From contig LRSR01010134.1 of NCBI GenBank assembly GCA_001579985.1, forward strand, positions 1-22,689: a stretch of DNA of 22,689 bases, given 5' to 3'. Under the pieces are notes generated by a model. It had not been told where the DNA came from. It saw nothing but the letters and a program-made list of their open reading frames with translations, and ran no database searches. Position 1 is the stretch's first letter. Each line of letters opens with the position of its first letter. Source of the stretch: Hypsibius dujardini. Taxonomy: Eukaryota; Tardigrada; Eutardigrada; Parachela; Hypsibiidae. Positions 1-9,835 of this stretch are shown in pieces. The translations under genes were made by a program, and so were the position numbers.

Positions 1-1165
1 TGTGATGGCTGCAGACAAATTGGTGGCATCATTCAAGGCTATCTTGCGAAAGCTTTCAAATATTAATATATTCGATGAACCCGACAAAGTTTTACGCTTA
101 CAAACTAGTACACAAAAGTTATTTTGAACCGATTAGCGTTCACGGAAATATTTTAGAATTTCATGGCGGGGCCTAAATAAGTGAAAAAGTCATCAATAAA
201 AAATTTTATTTGCCTTAATATCGGAATGTATATATGGATGTCTGATTTTGTGGTTTTCTAAATGGGAACTTTATACCGAACCCAAGTCAGTATTTCATTT
301 CTTGTGAAACACGTTTCGAGCCAGATTTATTTAAAATAAATCTTATTTTTTATGCAAAAATAAAGAAGCAGGCAACTATTTCTGAAAAGTTAATGTAAGA
401 TTTCATTGCTGAATTGATGGGCTGCAATCAAAGTCAAGTTTTGAATTTATTAGTAAACCTATGAATTTAATAGAGAGCTTATTTTTCAAAAGCCAAAAGT
501 ATAGTTTTTTAATAGCACGTAAAAGGTCTTAATTTTTCTTGACGGAATTTTGTTAGAGAGAATGAAAGATTGAATTTATTGCATAAAAATGTAAGTTAAA
601 ACAGTGACGCAGGTAATTGAGAGCGAGTGCAAAGCCAGAAACTACACGTAACTCCCTCCTCTGCAGCTGGTGTCGTAAGTATTTTGTTCCAAGCTGATCG
701 ATTATAAACCAAATTTGCATTAACTCAAACAATTTGTAACAGAATTCGACATTGTATACCCAAATCGCTAATTTTGTTGGGAAAATTAAGCACCGATGTG
801 TTTGGCACTTTGAACAATTCCCCCATTCAAACCAAAGCTCAAAACTGAACTTTATGTCTTTCAAAGATCTTCATTATATGGCTACTCGTATTTTATACCC
901 TGCGCATTGATATGTTCAATGCGGTTGGGTTTGAAAATCTCATCCCGACCCTTGTTTGACATTCATTCTAAGCGACGGGTTGTGTCTACCGAAACAGAAA
1001 AAACCTAAAACCTTTTTCGTCCTTGCAAAGGTTTTCTTAGAAACTGTTTTCGTCTTAGCAAAACAAACGGTCTCACAACACACAAAATCAAACGGAAAAA
1101 CATTAAATGAAACTCAAAATTCAACAGTATGAAATCACGCTTGTTTTTGGTGAAATACTACTTAC
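1..1165. other. stretch without a supported gene
   Basis: This AT-rich stretch presumably holds the intron and later exons of the minus-strand gene whose first exon is 1166-1357, but I found no second exon with a convincing acceptor and matching phase. A 40-codon plus-strand frame from ATG at 5 to TGA at 127 could be the end of a gene entering from the left, but nothing in it is recognisable. The 103-codon minus-strand frame at 553-864 has the Phe/Tyr/Leu/Ile-rich make-up of translated AT-rich noise and is not counted. Confidence 0.3.
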
Positions 1166-1357
1166 CTGATGGAAGATTGGTTTCGGCTGAACGAAGGACA
1201 AATTAGTCAAAGTGAACTGCAAGCCATCCGCTAGATCGCGTTCCTGTTCCAACAACGTAACGGGCTCCCCCCTCTGCCTAAACATAAGCGGATCAATGGG
1301 AGGACGGCTGTCAGGGCGTATCTCAACGTCCGATTGTTTGATCGTAATATCGGCCAT
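1166..1357 (-). CDS. first coding exon of an unrecognised gene
   Basis: The minus strand opens with ATG at 1357 (MADITIKQSDVEIRPDSRPP) and stays open for exactly 64 codons before a textbook donor CAG|GTAAGT whose GT lies at 1164-1165, so the exon ends in phase 0. The product is polar, rich in acidic residues and proline, and shows no signal peptide, membrane segment or known domain. A plus-strand frame of similar length covers the same bases but lacks any splice logic, so I prefer this strand. It faces the plus-strand gene at 1503 with only 145 bp between the two ATGs, suggesting a shared promoter. Later exons should lie to the left; I could not identify them, and they may lie outside the window. 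Confidence 0.5.
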
Positions 1358-1502
1358 TTCTCCGCTAACGACTCTTTTCGGTAAGCAATATCATCATCCT
1401 AGACAAACCAAACGAGTTGCCAGGGCTAAGACAGACATTCGAAATGCAGAGATGCTCATTTTTAGAATTGAATTATTAAATTAAATTAATTTACTTTAAA
1501 TT
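1358..1502. promoter_or_regulatory. putative bidirectional promoter between divergent genes
   Basis: These 145 bp separate two outward-facing start codons (1357 minus, 1503 plus). The right half is an A/T run with in-frame stops just upstream of the ATG at 1503, so that start is not an internal methionine of a longer frame. I see no clear TATA box. The promoter role is inferred from the divergent layout alone. Confidence 0.3.
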
Positions 1503-3147
1503 ATGCCAGTACATGCTCCGTTGTGCCTAATCCCGGTGAAAGAGCTCTACCGCGAGTTGATTGTTTACACCAGCCAGCTGATCGACCAGCTCCACAATCC
1601 GCCCCATCGACGGGAAGTAGTCATCCTCAACGCCCATCTCCAATCCATTTGCACATCTACTTTGGCCCAGATTAACTTCGTGCAGGGCCAATTCCTCCGG
1701 ATGCTCATTCAAGACCTTTGCGGCCTCACCCATCAAGCCATTGAAATAGTCAAACTTCAAACCAATACTAAATGGACCTCTATCGTGGGAGACGAAGTGT
1801 GCTTTGCCTTTCAAGACAAGCTGGTCCTGGAAATGGGCGTGGCTGCACCTGTCCTAGCCATGACAATTTTGAAGTCCGTCACTGGCAGTTGGAAGGGTAC
1901 CATCGCGGAGGAACTCTACCCGGGCACCGTGGAGACGAAGAAGAAGTCAACGGTCAAATCGATCGCTCGGACGGTAAGAGGAGAAATGAAAAATGAACGC
2001 GGAGCTAATGATTGGATATATAAAAAAGTGGTTGTGTGTAAATGGTTTACCCCTGCAGTTCACATCAAACTGGAATCGAAAACAATTGAAACTTAACTAT
2101 TCTGCTTTATGTCCTTATTCATAGGTGAAACAAATAAAATCGTACATCAGCCGGACGGACGCGACGAAGCCCTATCACCCAGTGGACTCCATGCCGGATT
2201 TTGACTTGCTACACGAGATAACAGCTGACGCAATGACACGTCTAGTCGGCGTAATCATAGAAGTCGGGGTATCCGTGTTTGGTTCGGTCGTGGGGGCAGA
2301 CATTGGACTACACTTTGCGGAAAACGTCTACCAAATAGCTAAAGAAATTGTGAGACAGTCACAAGACGGAGAAATGCTAGCGAGTAGGTACGAACGCCTG
2401 CGGGATCGGTTACACGGACTGCTAAATCAGTCGCAAAATTATCATTTCACCAATCGGAGTTCCCTGTCGGAACCGCATTTGGGTGTGGTGGAAAATAATC
2501 AACTCAACCCGGAATCTGTTGCGGAAGACATAATTCAGAAAAAACTGGTAAGATATCGGATTGTTGAACAGCTGGGGATGCTGGTGGCGGATGTTGTTTC
2601 TTCCTTACCGGAAGGCCTCTTACGAGCAGTTCTTAACAAAACGGATTCCAATCAGCAGACCAGCTTGACAGAAATCGAGCTGAAAAACTGCGCACTGCTT
2701 CGCCTGACGGTTACGGAATTTCAAGAATTCCTTCGTAGTCTGGAGACTGAGAATAAAGATACGAATTTGACAGACGAAAAGGTGTCTAACAGTCACGTAA
2801 CAGCTTCATCGCAAGTACAATCTATTCGTCCGCAGAGTCGCACGAGTGACGGATTGTCTTCGCACCACATTCTCGCGGCGGCCTCACGAAGACCTCCCGA
2901 CACGTTTTCGGGGGCGTTTTGGGCCGCCCACGCGAAGACCTCGCAGTCACGGATGTCGATGCACAGGCAAGAGTTTGAGTGCGCACTTGGAGTGCCTGAT
3001 GGAAGGTGCGTGGAGAAAAACCCCTCGAGTGGTAGTGGGAGATTCTGGAAGGATATTAAGGATAGGACCGCCGATGCAAAATGGGCTGATGCGGTTGCTG
3101 ATTCCAATCGCTTACCGACTAATCTTCACATGGATTTATCTGAATAG
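1503..3147 (+). CDS. two-exon gene of unknown function, 497 residues
   Basis: Exon 1 is 1503-1973 and exon 2 is 2125-3147; the 151-nt intron starts GTAAGAGG, ends TTCATAG, and joins in phase 0. TAA at 1497-1499 lies in frame just before the ATG; the stop is TAG at 3145-3147. The first 300 residues are mostly predicted alpha-helix with alternating hydrophobic positions. Around residues 190-225 there is a glycine/valine-rich hydrophobic stretch (VGVIIEVGVSVFGSVVGADI) that could be a membrane or buried helix. From about residue 370 the chain becomes Ser/Thr/Arg-rich and probably disordered, and a missed 3' intron there is possible. No family recognised. Length and uninterrupted frame make it a convincing host gene. 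A foldback repeat lies 95 bp past the stop. Confidence 0.65.
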
Positions 3148-3241
3148 TGAAACATTGTTGTTTATTTAGAGTATTAGGCATTCACGTGTGCATTTCAATC
3201 TTGATTGGAAGTAGAGATAAGGAATGGCAAGTGATCGTCAA

Positions 3242-3416
3242 CTACACTCAACGACAAGACTGAGTTCACTGGAGGGTCCGGGGTTTGGGCAAAAGGGGCG
3301 GAGCAGAGAGTGGTCAGGTGGTTGATTGTTTGATTGTTTGAAAAGCACCCCCAGCTCCGCCCCTTTTACCCATTCCCCGTACCCTCCAGTGTACTCAATC
3401 TTGTCGTTAACTGTAT
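3242..3416. repeat. imperfect foldback repeat (MITE-like hairpin)
   Basis: A left arm at 3250-3304 and a right arm at 3354-3408 are reverse complements at 49 of 55 positions; weaker pairing extends the arms outward to about 3242 and 3416. The spacer is 49 nt and contains a short tandem repeat of GATTGTTT. Arm tips are GGGGCGGAGC towards the loop and AACGACAAG outward. I see no clear target-site duplication. It sits between the 3' end of the 1503-3147 gene and the minus-strand frame at 3366-3656, whose last codons run into the right arm. A non-autonomous transposon or an RNA hairpin locus are both possible. Confidence 0.65.
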
Positions 3417-3656
3417 TTCTGTTTCGATTGTATATTGCCTATTAGCCGGCCAGTTAGCATGAATAATTCCGGCTGCGACGAGGCCGATAATGAAACCGGA
3501 GCAGTCGCAGAAGGTGTGGAAACAGTTGGCAATCAAGCCTAGACTAAAAGCCGCTGTTGACCTCGAGTGCCCACGCAAGAAAGCCTTATACGGGTTAACC
3601 CGATAATTCACAATGTCGTCAAATGATGACATGGGGACCTTCGAATTTTCACGCAA
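3366..3656 (-). CDS. possible membrane-protein exon, 96 codons
   Basis: The minus-strand frame is open for 96 codons and looks coding: a polar N-terminus, then a hydrophobic region including GFIIGLVAAGII that is long enough to span a membrane, with three cysteines just before it. The start is uncertain. The sequence TCGAAG|GTCCCC could be a splice acceptor, making this an internal or last exon, or the first real ATG could be the one eight codons in. The last 14 codons are encoded inside the right arm of the foldback repeat, so the C-terminal tail is repeat-derived or the true end is earlier. I recognise no family. A hydrophobic minus-strand frame at 4261-4383 might be an upstream exon, but the phases do not join directly. 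Confidence 0.35.
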   Translation of the reverse strand: MRENSKVPMSSFDDIVNYRVNPYKAFLRGHSRSTAAFSLGLIANCFHTFCDCSGFIIGLVAAGIIHANWPANRQYTIETEIQLTTRLSTLEGTGNG

Positions 3657-4260
3657 AGAGTTTGAGCGATTTTGTTAAACTTAATTTTCAAAGTTGGTGT
3701 GTTGCTTAACATTTAGAGATTATGGTTTGATCTTTTGCTCCTTGACCAAAGTCCGGCAGTAATTGGCAAACTAAACCATGTTCTCACTTTTTTTAGTGAA
3801 ATAGATCTCCGAAGGCTGTGAGCTAGCCAAAATTTCTAAAAATATGTGGTTTTTCCCATTTTACCAGTTGGCCCTCTATTGACAATCATTAAACATAATT
3901 ATCTGAGTCGAATTATTCACAGGCACGTGGCCAGCGGTCAAATAAGGCGTCCGATTTTGTGTCAAAGCAAAGAATAAAACTGACTACTATGAAAACGCAT
4001 CGATTGATTGATGTTTGAATTGAATATGGTGCAGACCAGTGCAAGAAACAGTGTCATCGGTAATTCTGTTTCTAACTCAACAGCAGACAGTGCCCAAAAT
4101 AATACGCATTTTTCAAAGCCGTGAAAAAAATTGAATTTTTTTTCCCTTAATTGAACAAAACTATAAAATGAAAGATATTTCTGGCAGTCAAACCGTGTCT
4201 GCTCTGACTACAGTCGTTAACGGGTTAAGTAATCCCATGGTTGTATATAGCAATTGCCTG
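3657..4260. other. non-coding stretch, nothing recognised
   Basis: This 600-bp stretch has no open frame worth reporting, several poly-T and poly-A runs, and no repeat I could pair. It may be intron if the minus-strand frames on either side belong to one gene. Confidence 0.3.
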
Positions 4261-4383
4261 TCACTTGTTGGATCGTATTCCCAGCTGAAGCTCAAAGCCG
4301 GCGTGCACGGCGCTGATGACCAGATAGAATAAGATAGTCCACAAAGAGATGCTCGAAAAAATGGCCCGCAGTGGGCTGACCAT
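4261..4383 (-). CDS. short hydrophobic frame, possible signal-peptide exon
   Basis: From ATG at 4383 the minus strand encodes 40 residues. A basic start is followed by a strongly hydrophobic core (residues about 13-27, WTILFYLVISAVHA), the pattern of a signal peptide or anchor, and then ELQLGIRS. The frame closes at TGA 4261-4263, but the same place reads AA|GTGACA, a possible donor in phase 2. The open frame also continues upstream of this ATG. It may be the first exon of the gene whose later exon is 3366-3656, although the reading phases do not connect without a further exon. Confidence 0.25.
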   Translation of the reverse strand: MVSPLRAIFSSISLWTILFYLVISAVHAGFELQLGIRSNK

Positions 4384-4703
4384 TCCTGCGCGCACGATTG
4401 ATCGGCGAAGCACGGGATCTTCTCAATGAATCACACAAACTCTGGTATCAACGAAAATACAATTTGCAGGAAAAGACACTATTTCTTCATGCTACAATGA
4501 ATTGCGAGGCCACCAAAAGAGTCGCGTTACTTATTTCGACATGAATTTCTTGTGGATTATTTAAGGCCCAGCTTCGTCAAGGACACGTTAAAGCTTGATT
4601 GTTGCTGGGTAACAGTTTTCGGTTTACTGTTTGGGCTTGGATGGAAATGCTTCGCAGAGTGCATTTACGACCCACCGGCTGCTATAATTAATTCACAATC
4701 AGA

Positions 4704-7700
4704 ATGCCGTTTATCACCCAAAATGACGCAGATGAGGAGGAAGTGGTGAAGGTCCCGCCGGAGGACCCCAATGCTGAGCCCAAAGCCTTCACAGCCGCTT
4801 TGAAGGACTTTGGTCAGCGAACTCGTAGAGATATCGGATATTTCTTGGAGGCTTATGTACAGATGTGTGTCGCCGCAAATGTGGTGCCCGTGCCGCAGTT
4901 GTTTTATCTTTTCCAGTCCAGGGAGAAGAAACAATTACTGTAAGAATTAAGATTTCATGCGAGTTTGCACAAAGCCGTCAGTCGGTAAGTTCTACACTTC
5001 TAATAGAAACACAAAGGCCTTTGCGGCGGAGAGGGGGGAAGAAAATTGTGGGCCTAGGCTCCAGAGGCGTAATGGAAGGGGCACTGAAGCAATTGCTCGT
5101 ACCAAACCGATTTGAGGGGCTGTGGGGGCCCATTTTTTTGGGTTTAATTCGAAGGTTGCGGAAAGAAGCAGTTATTTTTTCTCTGTTTTTCATCAGCAAT
5201 TTAAAAACAATCGTAATCCACCCCGAACTCCCGAAATGGGTGGGGTGTTATATTTTTTGAGTATCTTTATTGAAAAGGATTGTCCCTAATTTTATGTTTA
5301 ATCGGGAGAAAAACTGCCCATCCCCATCCATGAAAGATTCTTTACGCCTTTACATCTTAACATATTTAGAATTATTTGACAGATCACTAATTGAGTACAA
5401 AACTTTTTCAGAAGGACGGGGGCGATGATGATAACGCCAAACTGACACAAAATTCCAAAATAGCTTTGCGGGTGGTCTTGGCACATTTATTTTTGAACTA
5501 AACCACTTATTAGTCTAGCAAATCTAATTAATTATTGCCGCCGCAATAATCCTACTTTTATTCACACCCTGCTACGCTACGCATCTGAAACAGTCAAATA
5601 ACCCCATTTGTTGTGTTATCCAGGAAGCGAATGCGGGATAACAAAGCTTGCATCTACTTGGCTGGGAATGATCCAGCCTGTCGGCGACGAATCACCGATC
5701 AGGACTTGAAAGTTGTGAGTGACTTTCTCGTCATCTTTTTCAGCGGCCACTTGACCAGTATCGATCTGCGGTTCAACATCCTAGAGGATGTTGCAGGCCT
5801 TTGCCAGCTGATTATCGTAAGAGTTGAGCCTTTCGTTTTCAGGCAGGCCGAAAGTTTTTGTGGTCACAATGATATGTTTGCTGATTTTTCCTTGTAGAAA
5901 TCGCCAACAGTAACGGAATTGAATCTCATGTTCAACAATCTGACTGACTATGGCGTTTCCTCCTTGCGGAACGCCCTGCTTGTATGTTCGCTGCTAACTT
6001 GGGGCAAGTGTCGAATTCAGAATCACTTCAAATTTTTTTTATCTAGGCTTATTTCAGTGATGAATATAAAAGCTTTTTTCGCCGGTAAAGTCGGACAAAT
6101 TTTTTTCTGTAATATTTTAAAGATGTAGTAAAAGGACGATTACATTTTTCTTCTTTACTGTGAACATTTTGGTTTTTAGAACTAGCTTAAAAGCAATTAT
6201 TTTAATACTATACCATCTTTAATTCAATTTCGAGTCAATTGACATTACCCATATATTTTTTTGAGATCAGGGGGCGGAGCTCTGGGTAACTTTAGAAAAG
6301 GACCGATAATTCCAGCAAAGCTCGCCAGTTTTTGTATATAGCTCAGCCCAGTGACCTCAAACTTTTTTTGGCTGATGCCAATCGACTCTACATTAAATTT
6401 GAAGTGGACTAGTTTTAATAACATCATGTTTAATTTAGTTCTAAAATTCACCATTTTTATAACAAAAATGAAGGAAAATGGAATCTTTCAGCATTTTCCC
6501 AACTTTGAATTATCACCAAACAAACCTTAATAAAATAAAATAAATGATCTTATTCATCATGAAGTCGTTCTAAATGTAAACAAAAATTTTGAAGTGATTC
6601 TGAACCTGAGAGTTGAATAATACCCCAAGTAAGTCTTATCGGTTCTTACATTTCTATGTATTGAGCCATGGTGGGTGGGACGCACAGACATTTCTGATTC
6701 TAGCAAAGCAACACATTGGTCTCGCTATGCCTGGCAGGGACCAAATTAACGTCGTACGGCGCCTTTGAGATTGCCAGTTTGGTTGGTGAACTGCCGACAC
6801 TGCGTTACCTGAACCTCAGCTATTCCGAACTTGTAAGGGCGTTATTCGTAAGAAGCAAATTATAAATAAACTAGTCTTTACCATTTTGTTCGACACAAAA
6901 ACGCACATTGTTCTGCAAAGCTCATGTACTGTAATTGAAGTAAATTGGCAGACGACACATTTTCTAAACAAAACCGATCATGACAACCATAAAATCTATG
7001 AGGTGCCCCTTGTATTGGAAACCGCTAGAGTCACCCCTTTCACTCCCTTTCACACCCCGGTTTTACGTTGTATCAATTGATTATTGATCTGATTAACACT
7101 CGTTTGCAAAATATTTTGATATTCAAATTTTGGGTAAGCGAAAAGGAAAATGAGAGTTACCAAAATAGGTTAAGTTTTACATTCTGAATGTCACATCTGG
7201 TTTGTATATATTTCGCGTTTTCAAAGATCGATACAATTATGCTCACAACTTCTTTAAGAAATATCTAGCTATAGATATGCTTTATCTCTGTTCAAACTAA
7301 ATTGGATCGTTCGGAAATGCAAATGCATTTTACCAATTCACCGTAATACATTCGGATCTTCTTGCCAGGCACGTCACTCATTTCATAAATTTTCAATTAA
7401 AATGTATGCACAATATATTTATGCATTTTCGAGTAAGTAATATCAATGAGAATGTCAGTTAACGTCGGGTGCAATATCATCCTTAATAAAGTGAGACTTC
7501 CAGCTGAGTTTTTTTTAACTTGAGACGCTATTTATTGTATTTCAGTATTTATTTTAGGGTACCACTATTGTCCCACCCTTTCACTATAGTCCCACCCTTT
7601 TCGTTTTTTAATTTAAATAAAGTTGAATAATGGAACGGATGGCTGTTCTTGATTTATTACAGATAAAATCGAACACCATGAGACTAAATAAAGATTTTTT

Positions 7701-9574
7701 TAGCGGTTACAAGATTATGGCAGAGTATCTTTGGTCGGTCGATATCTTTGATCGATATCTTTGATTGGTAAAGCTGCTCCGCTTCTTGTGAGCCTGTCTG
7801 TTCAGAGTCGGAAATACCTTCATTGTCATCTGCGACGGAGCTGCCACTCTCACTCATTTTGTCTCGATACTAAAGTCAGAGTATTAATAAACTCCTATTG
7901 AAAATTGTTTGGCTCTTGCATATCAATCATTCCATCAATCAATAATATATCTTATGAATAAGTAAGTATCCTGGTAACGTCTTGAAATTCATTTTTATTG
8001 TATCTCAATTAAAAAAATTAAAAGGGTGGGACCATAGTGAATGGGTGGGAATGGGTGGGAAAGGGTGGGACTATAGTGATTTCCTTTATTTTATTTGGGC
8101 AAAGGGATGAGTTAGGGGAAAGGGGTAAATGGGGGTTAAAATAGTAGAAGGGGGTATATAGGCGGGGACTATAATGGTAAGACACATCGTCTCCCAAACA
8201 TATATTCAAATCTATATTTTTGGTGCAAATAACAATTTGAAGTTCTAACTTGTACTGCACTGTTTTGTGGTTTGTTCGATTAGTAGACCATTGAGGCTGT
8301 AATAGCGATTTTCATTCCACTTCGTGCCAACATTTCGCGGCTGGAATGCTTGGATTTAACATCTCCCTTCATACTTGACTGCAGCAGTCGTGCTGTCTTA
8401 ATCGACCATTGCTCTCGCATGCTCATCAGCAATGTCCACCTGATCGAACTACATCTGGCCAAAATTGCTCTGGACGACTTTGAATTGGACCGACTGCTGA
8501 TTGGTCTACGTCGAAATCACACGCTGCGATACCTTAATCTGCACAGGTCAGCAGGACGACACATACTAACATCTTGCCAGTTGATTGTTTTAGATGATAC
8601 ATTGTATTACTCTCGGATAACACCACTCGTCTTGTTTTGAAATAGCAATAAACTCAACCGAGATGGTGCACGACTCCTAATGGAGTTCTTGATGGAGAAT
8701 CACATCCTGGAAGTCCTCGATTTGGACTCTAATCACTTGACGGATGAGGGCGTGGAATATCTATCCAACGCAATTTACGAAAACAGTTCACTGAAAATGT
8801 AAGTCACCACATACCGATGTCGTGTTTTTATAAAATACTCCGACTAATTTTGTCTCTAATGTTATTCATCAGCTCAGTTTATTTAATTACGTATTTTCAT
8901 AAAGACTGTATTTTTCTGGATTGAATTCGTCTAAAAACTAAAATCGATCTAGGGGCAACTTTCATTTCAAATGGGATGGAAATTATGCATAGCTAGCCAG
9001 AATTATTTGCATTATTTCAATAAAAAAAGCTATTCAAAATGTGCAAATGATTCGACCGGTAGGATTTCTTTGCGGTACTGCGCGTTTGGCAATCCCGGTC
9101 TGCGTTACCTGACCGTGGGCATGTTGAGAGGATCATTGGAACGGCTGAATGTTTGGCAAGGAGTCTCCTTAACCGGGGATGGCTGCAAGGTTAGTTGGCC
9201 CCTCCAAAGTTTCATGAGTCACAATTAATTGTCTTAATTAATTCAAAATTCACTGTCTTAAGTGTCCTAATTAAATGTCTTTATTAAGTCACAATTAATT
9301 GTGACCGAATTTGATATAGTGAAATTTAATTAAAATAACAATTTGTCTTGTTCAGGCTTTCTCCAATCTGATCTGGTCCGGCCGTATCAAAGCCGAAAAC
9401 ATGGACGCCAAATTCTACCAAGTGGACGGACAGTGGTCAATGGCGGAGCAAGGCGAGAGCGGCCTGCATCTCGGGAACGTGTATTCGCCCACAGTAGGAG
9501 ATTACTCCCATCGAACATCTTACACTGGCTTTGCAGAGACTCGCCCACGAGCTTTTTGTCCGCCAAAAGTTTAA
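4704..9574 (+). CDS. LRRC34: leucine-rich repeat protein, LRRC34 orthologue, eight exons
   Basis: Exons by splice signals and frame: 4704-4939, 5624-5816, 5898-5981, 6704-6832, 8287-8546, 8646-8798, 9063-9189, 9356-9574. They sum to 1401 nt (466 residues plus TAA), every junction is GT-AG, and phases agree. TAA at 4689-4691 precedes the ATG in frame. Residues 1-78 are an acidic, non-repeat N-terminus. From about residue 80 follow ribonuclease-inhibitor-type repeats, for example LTSIDLRFNIL, VTELNLMFNNLTDYG, LRYLNLHSNKLNRDG and LEVLDLDSNHLTDEG. The ending, with SNLIWSGRIKAEN and YQVDGQWS, matches my recollection of the vertebrate LRRC34 C-terminus, and the length fits. Vertebrate LRRC34 is reported as nucleolar and expressed in germ and stem cells; its molecular role is not established. 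Intron 4 (1454 nt) carries a transposon. Family call confident; orthology inferred. Confidence 0.88.
7562..8177. mobile_element. non-autonomous TA-flanked DNA transposon (Tc1/mariner or pogo type) in LRRC34 intron 4
   Basis: The left tip CCACTATTGTCCCACCC and the right tip GGGACTATAATGG are inverted copies, each flanked by the dinucleotide TA (7560-7561 and 8178-8179), the duplication typical of the Tc1/mariner/pogo superfamily. Inside each end lie more inverted copies of a unit close to AAGGGTGGGACTATAGTGA: at 7562-7601 on the left, and at 8020-8080 on the right, where a 10-bp ATGGGTGGGA motif is triplicated. Repeated subterminal motifs often serve as transposase binding sites. At 616 bp, with only a 57-codon frame inside, it cannot encode a transposase. 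Superfamily assignment rests on the TA flanks and is tentative. Confidence 0.7.
7684..7857 (-). CDS. 57-codon frame inside the intronic transposon
   Basis: A minus-strand ATG at 7857 opens 57 codons ending at TAG 7684-7686. The start (MSESGSSVADDNEGISDSEQ) is Ser/Asp/Glu-rich, followed by a more basic tail containing KISIKDIDRPKI, encoded by three near-tandem copies of about 17 bp (TATCTTTGATCGA) at 7725-7767. It may be the leftover 5' coding end of the parent transposase, kept when the rest was deleted. No DDE residues or helix-turn-helix are visible. Chance is a real alternative, though the acidic composition is unlike the surrounding AT-rich noise. Confidence 0.3.
   Translation of the reverse strand: MSESGSSVADDNEGISDSEQTGSQEAEQLYQSKISIKDIDRPKILCHNLVTAKKIFI
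9218..9305. repeat. 15-bp direct repeat with 18-bp palindrome in LRRC34 intron 7
   Basis: GTCACAATTAATTGT occurs at 9218-9232 and again at 9288-9302, 70 bp apart. The second copy extends to a perfect 18-bp palindrome, GTCACAATTAATTGTGAC (9288-9305). The sequence between is rich in TTAATTAA-like words. It may be a small internally duplicated element or simple AT-rich drift. Confidence 0.35.
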
Positions 9575-9835
9575 ACCAAACGCCACTTTTTAACAGCTAA
9601 CCTTCTTTGCTGGTTGTGCATTGATTTGGGTATAGTGTTTAAAGCACAGACCTGTTTTCGTGACATTAACCGAGGGATGAGAAAAAATGGTAACCTTTTT
9701 CGGTCAGCTAACAAAATTTTCCATTTTCGTTCTTTTAACGTGAAATGTTTTGACCAGTGACTGAGCCGCTGTAATACTTCTAATACAAAAAAATGATCAA
9801 AGAATTTTGATCATGAATTTTGCGTCCGGAGGACG
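9575..9835. other. intergenic stretch after LRRC34
   Basis: No supported gene. It holds two short hairpins just before the next exon: TGATCAAA/TTTGATCA (9794-9813) and GCGTCC/GGACGC with a 3-nt loop (9821-9835). No canonical AATAAA stands close to the LRRC34 stop. Confidence 0.3.

Noticed and set aside
553-864. 103-codon minus-strand open frame
   Set aside because: The composition is that of translated AT-rich DNA, with no splice context, and no family resemblance.
5729-5760. A 29-nt intron (GTGAGT...TTTCAG) inside LRRC34 exon 2
   Set aside because: It is too short for normal splicing, and the frame through it is open and fits the repeat spacing; removing 29 nt would break the frame.
8018-8260. 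80-codon minus-strand frame
   Set aside because: It is the translated G-rich right end of the TA-flanked transposon and of LRRC34 intron sequence, giving Pro/Ser low complexity.
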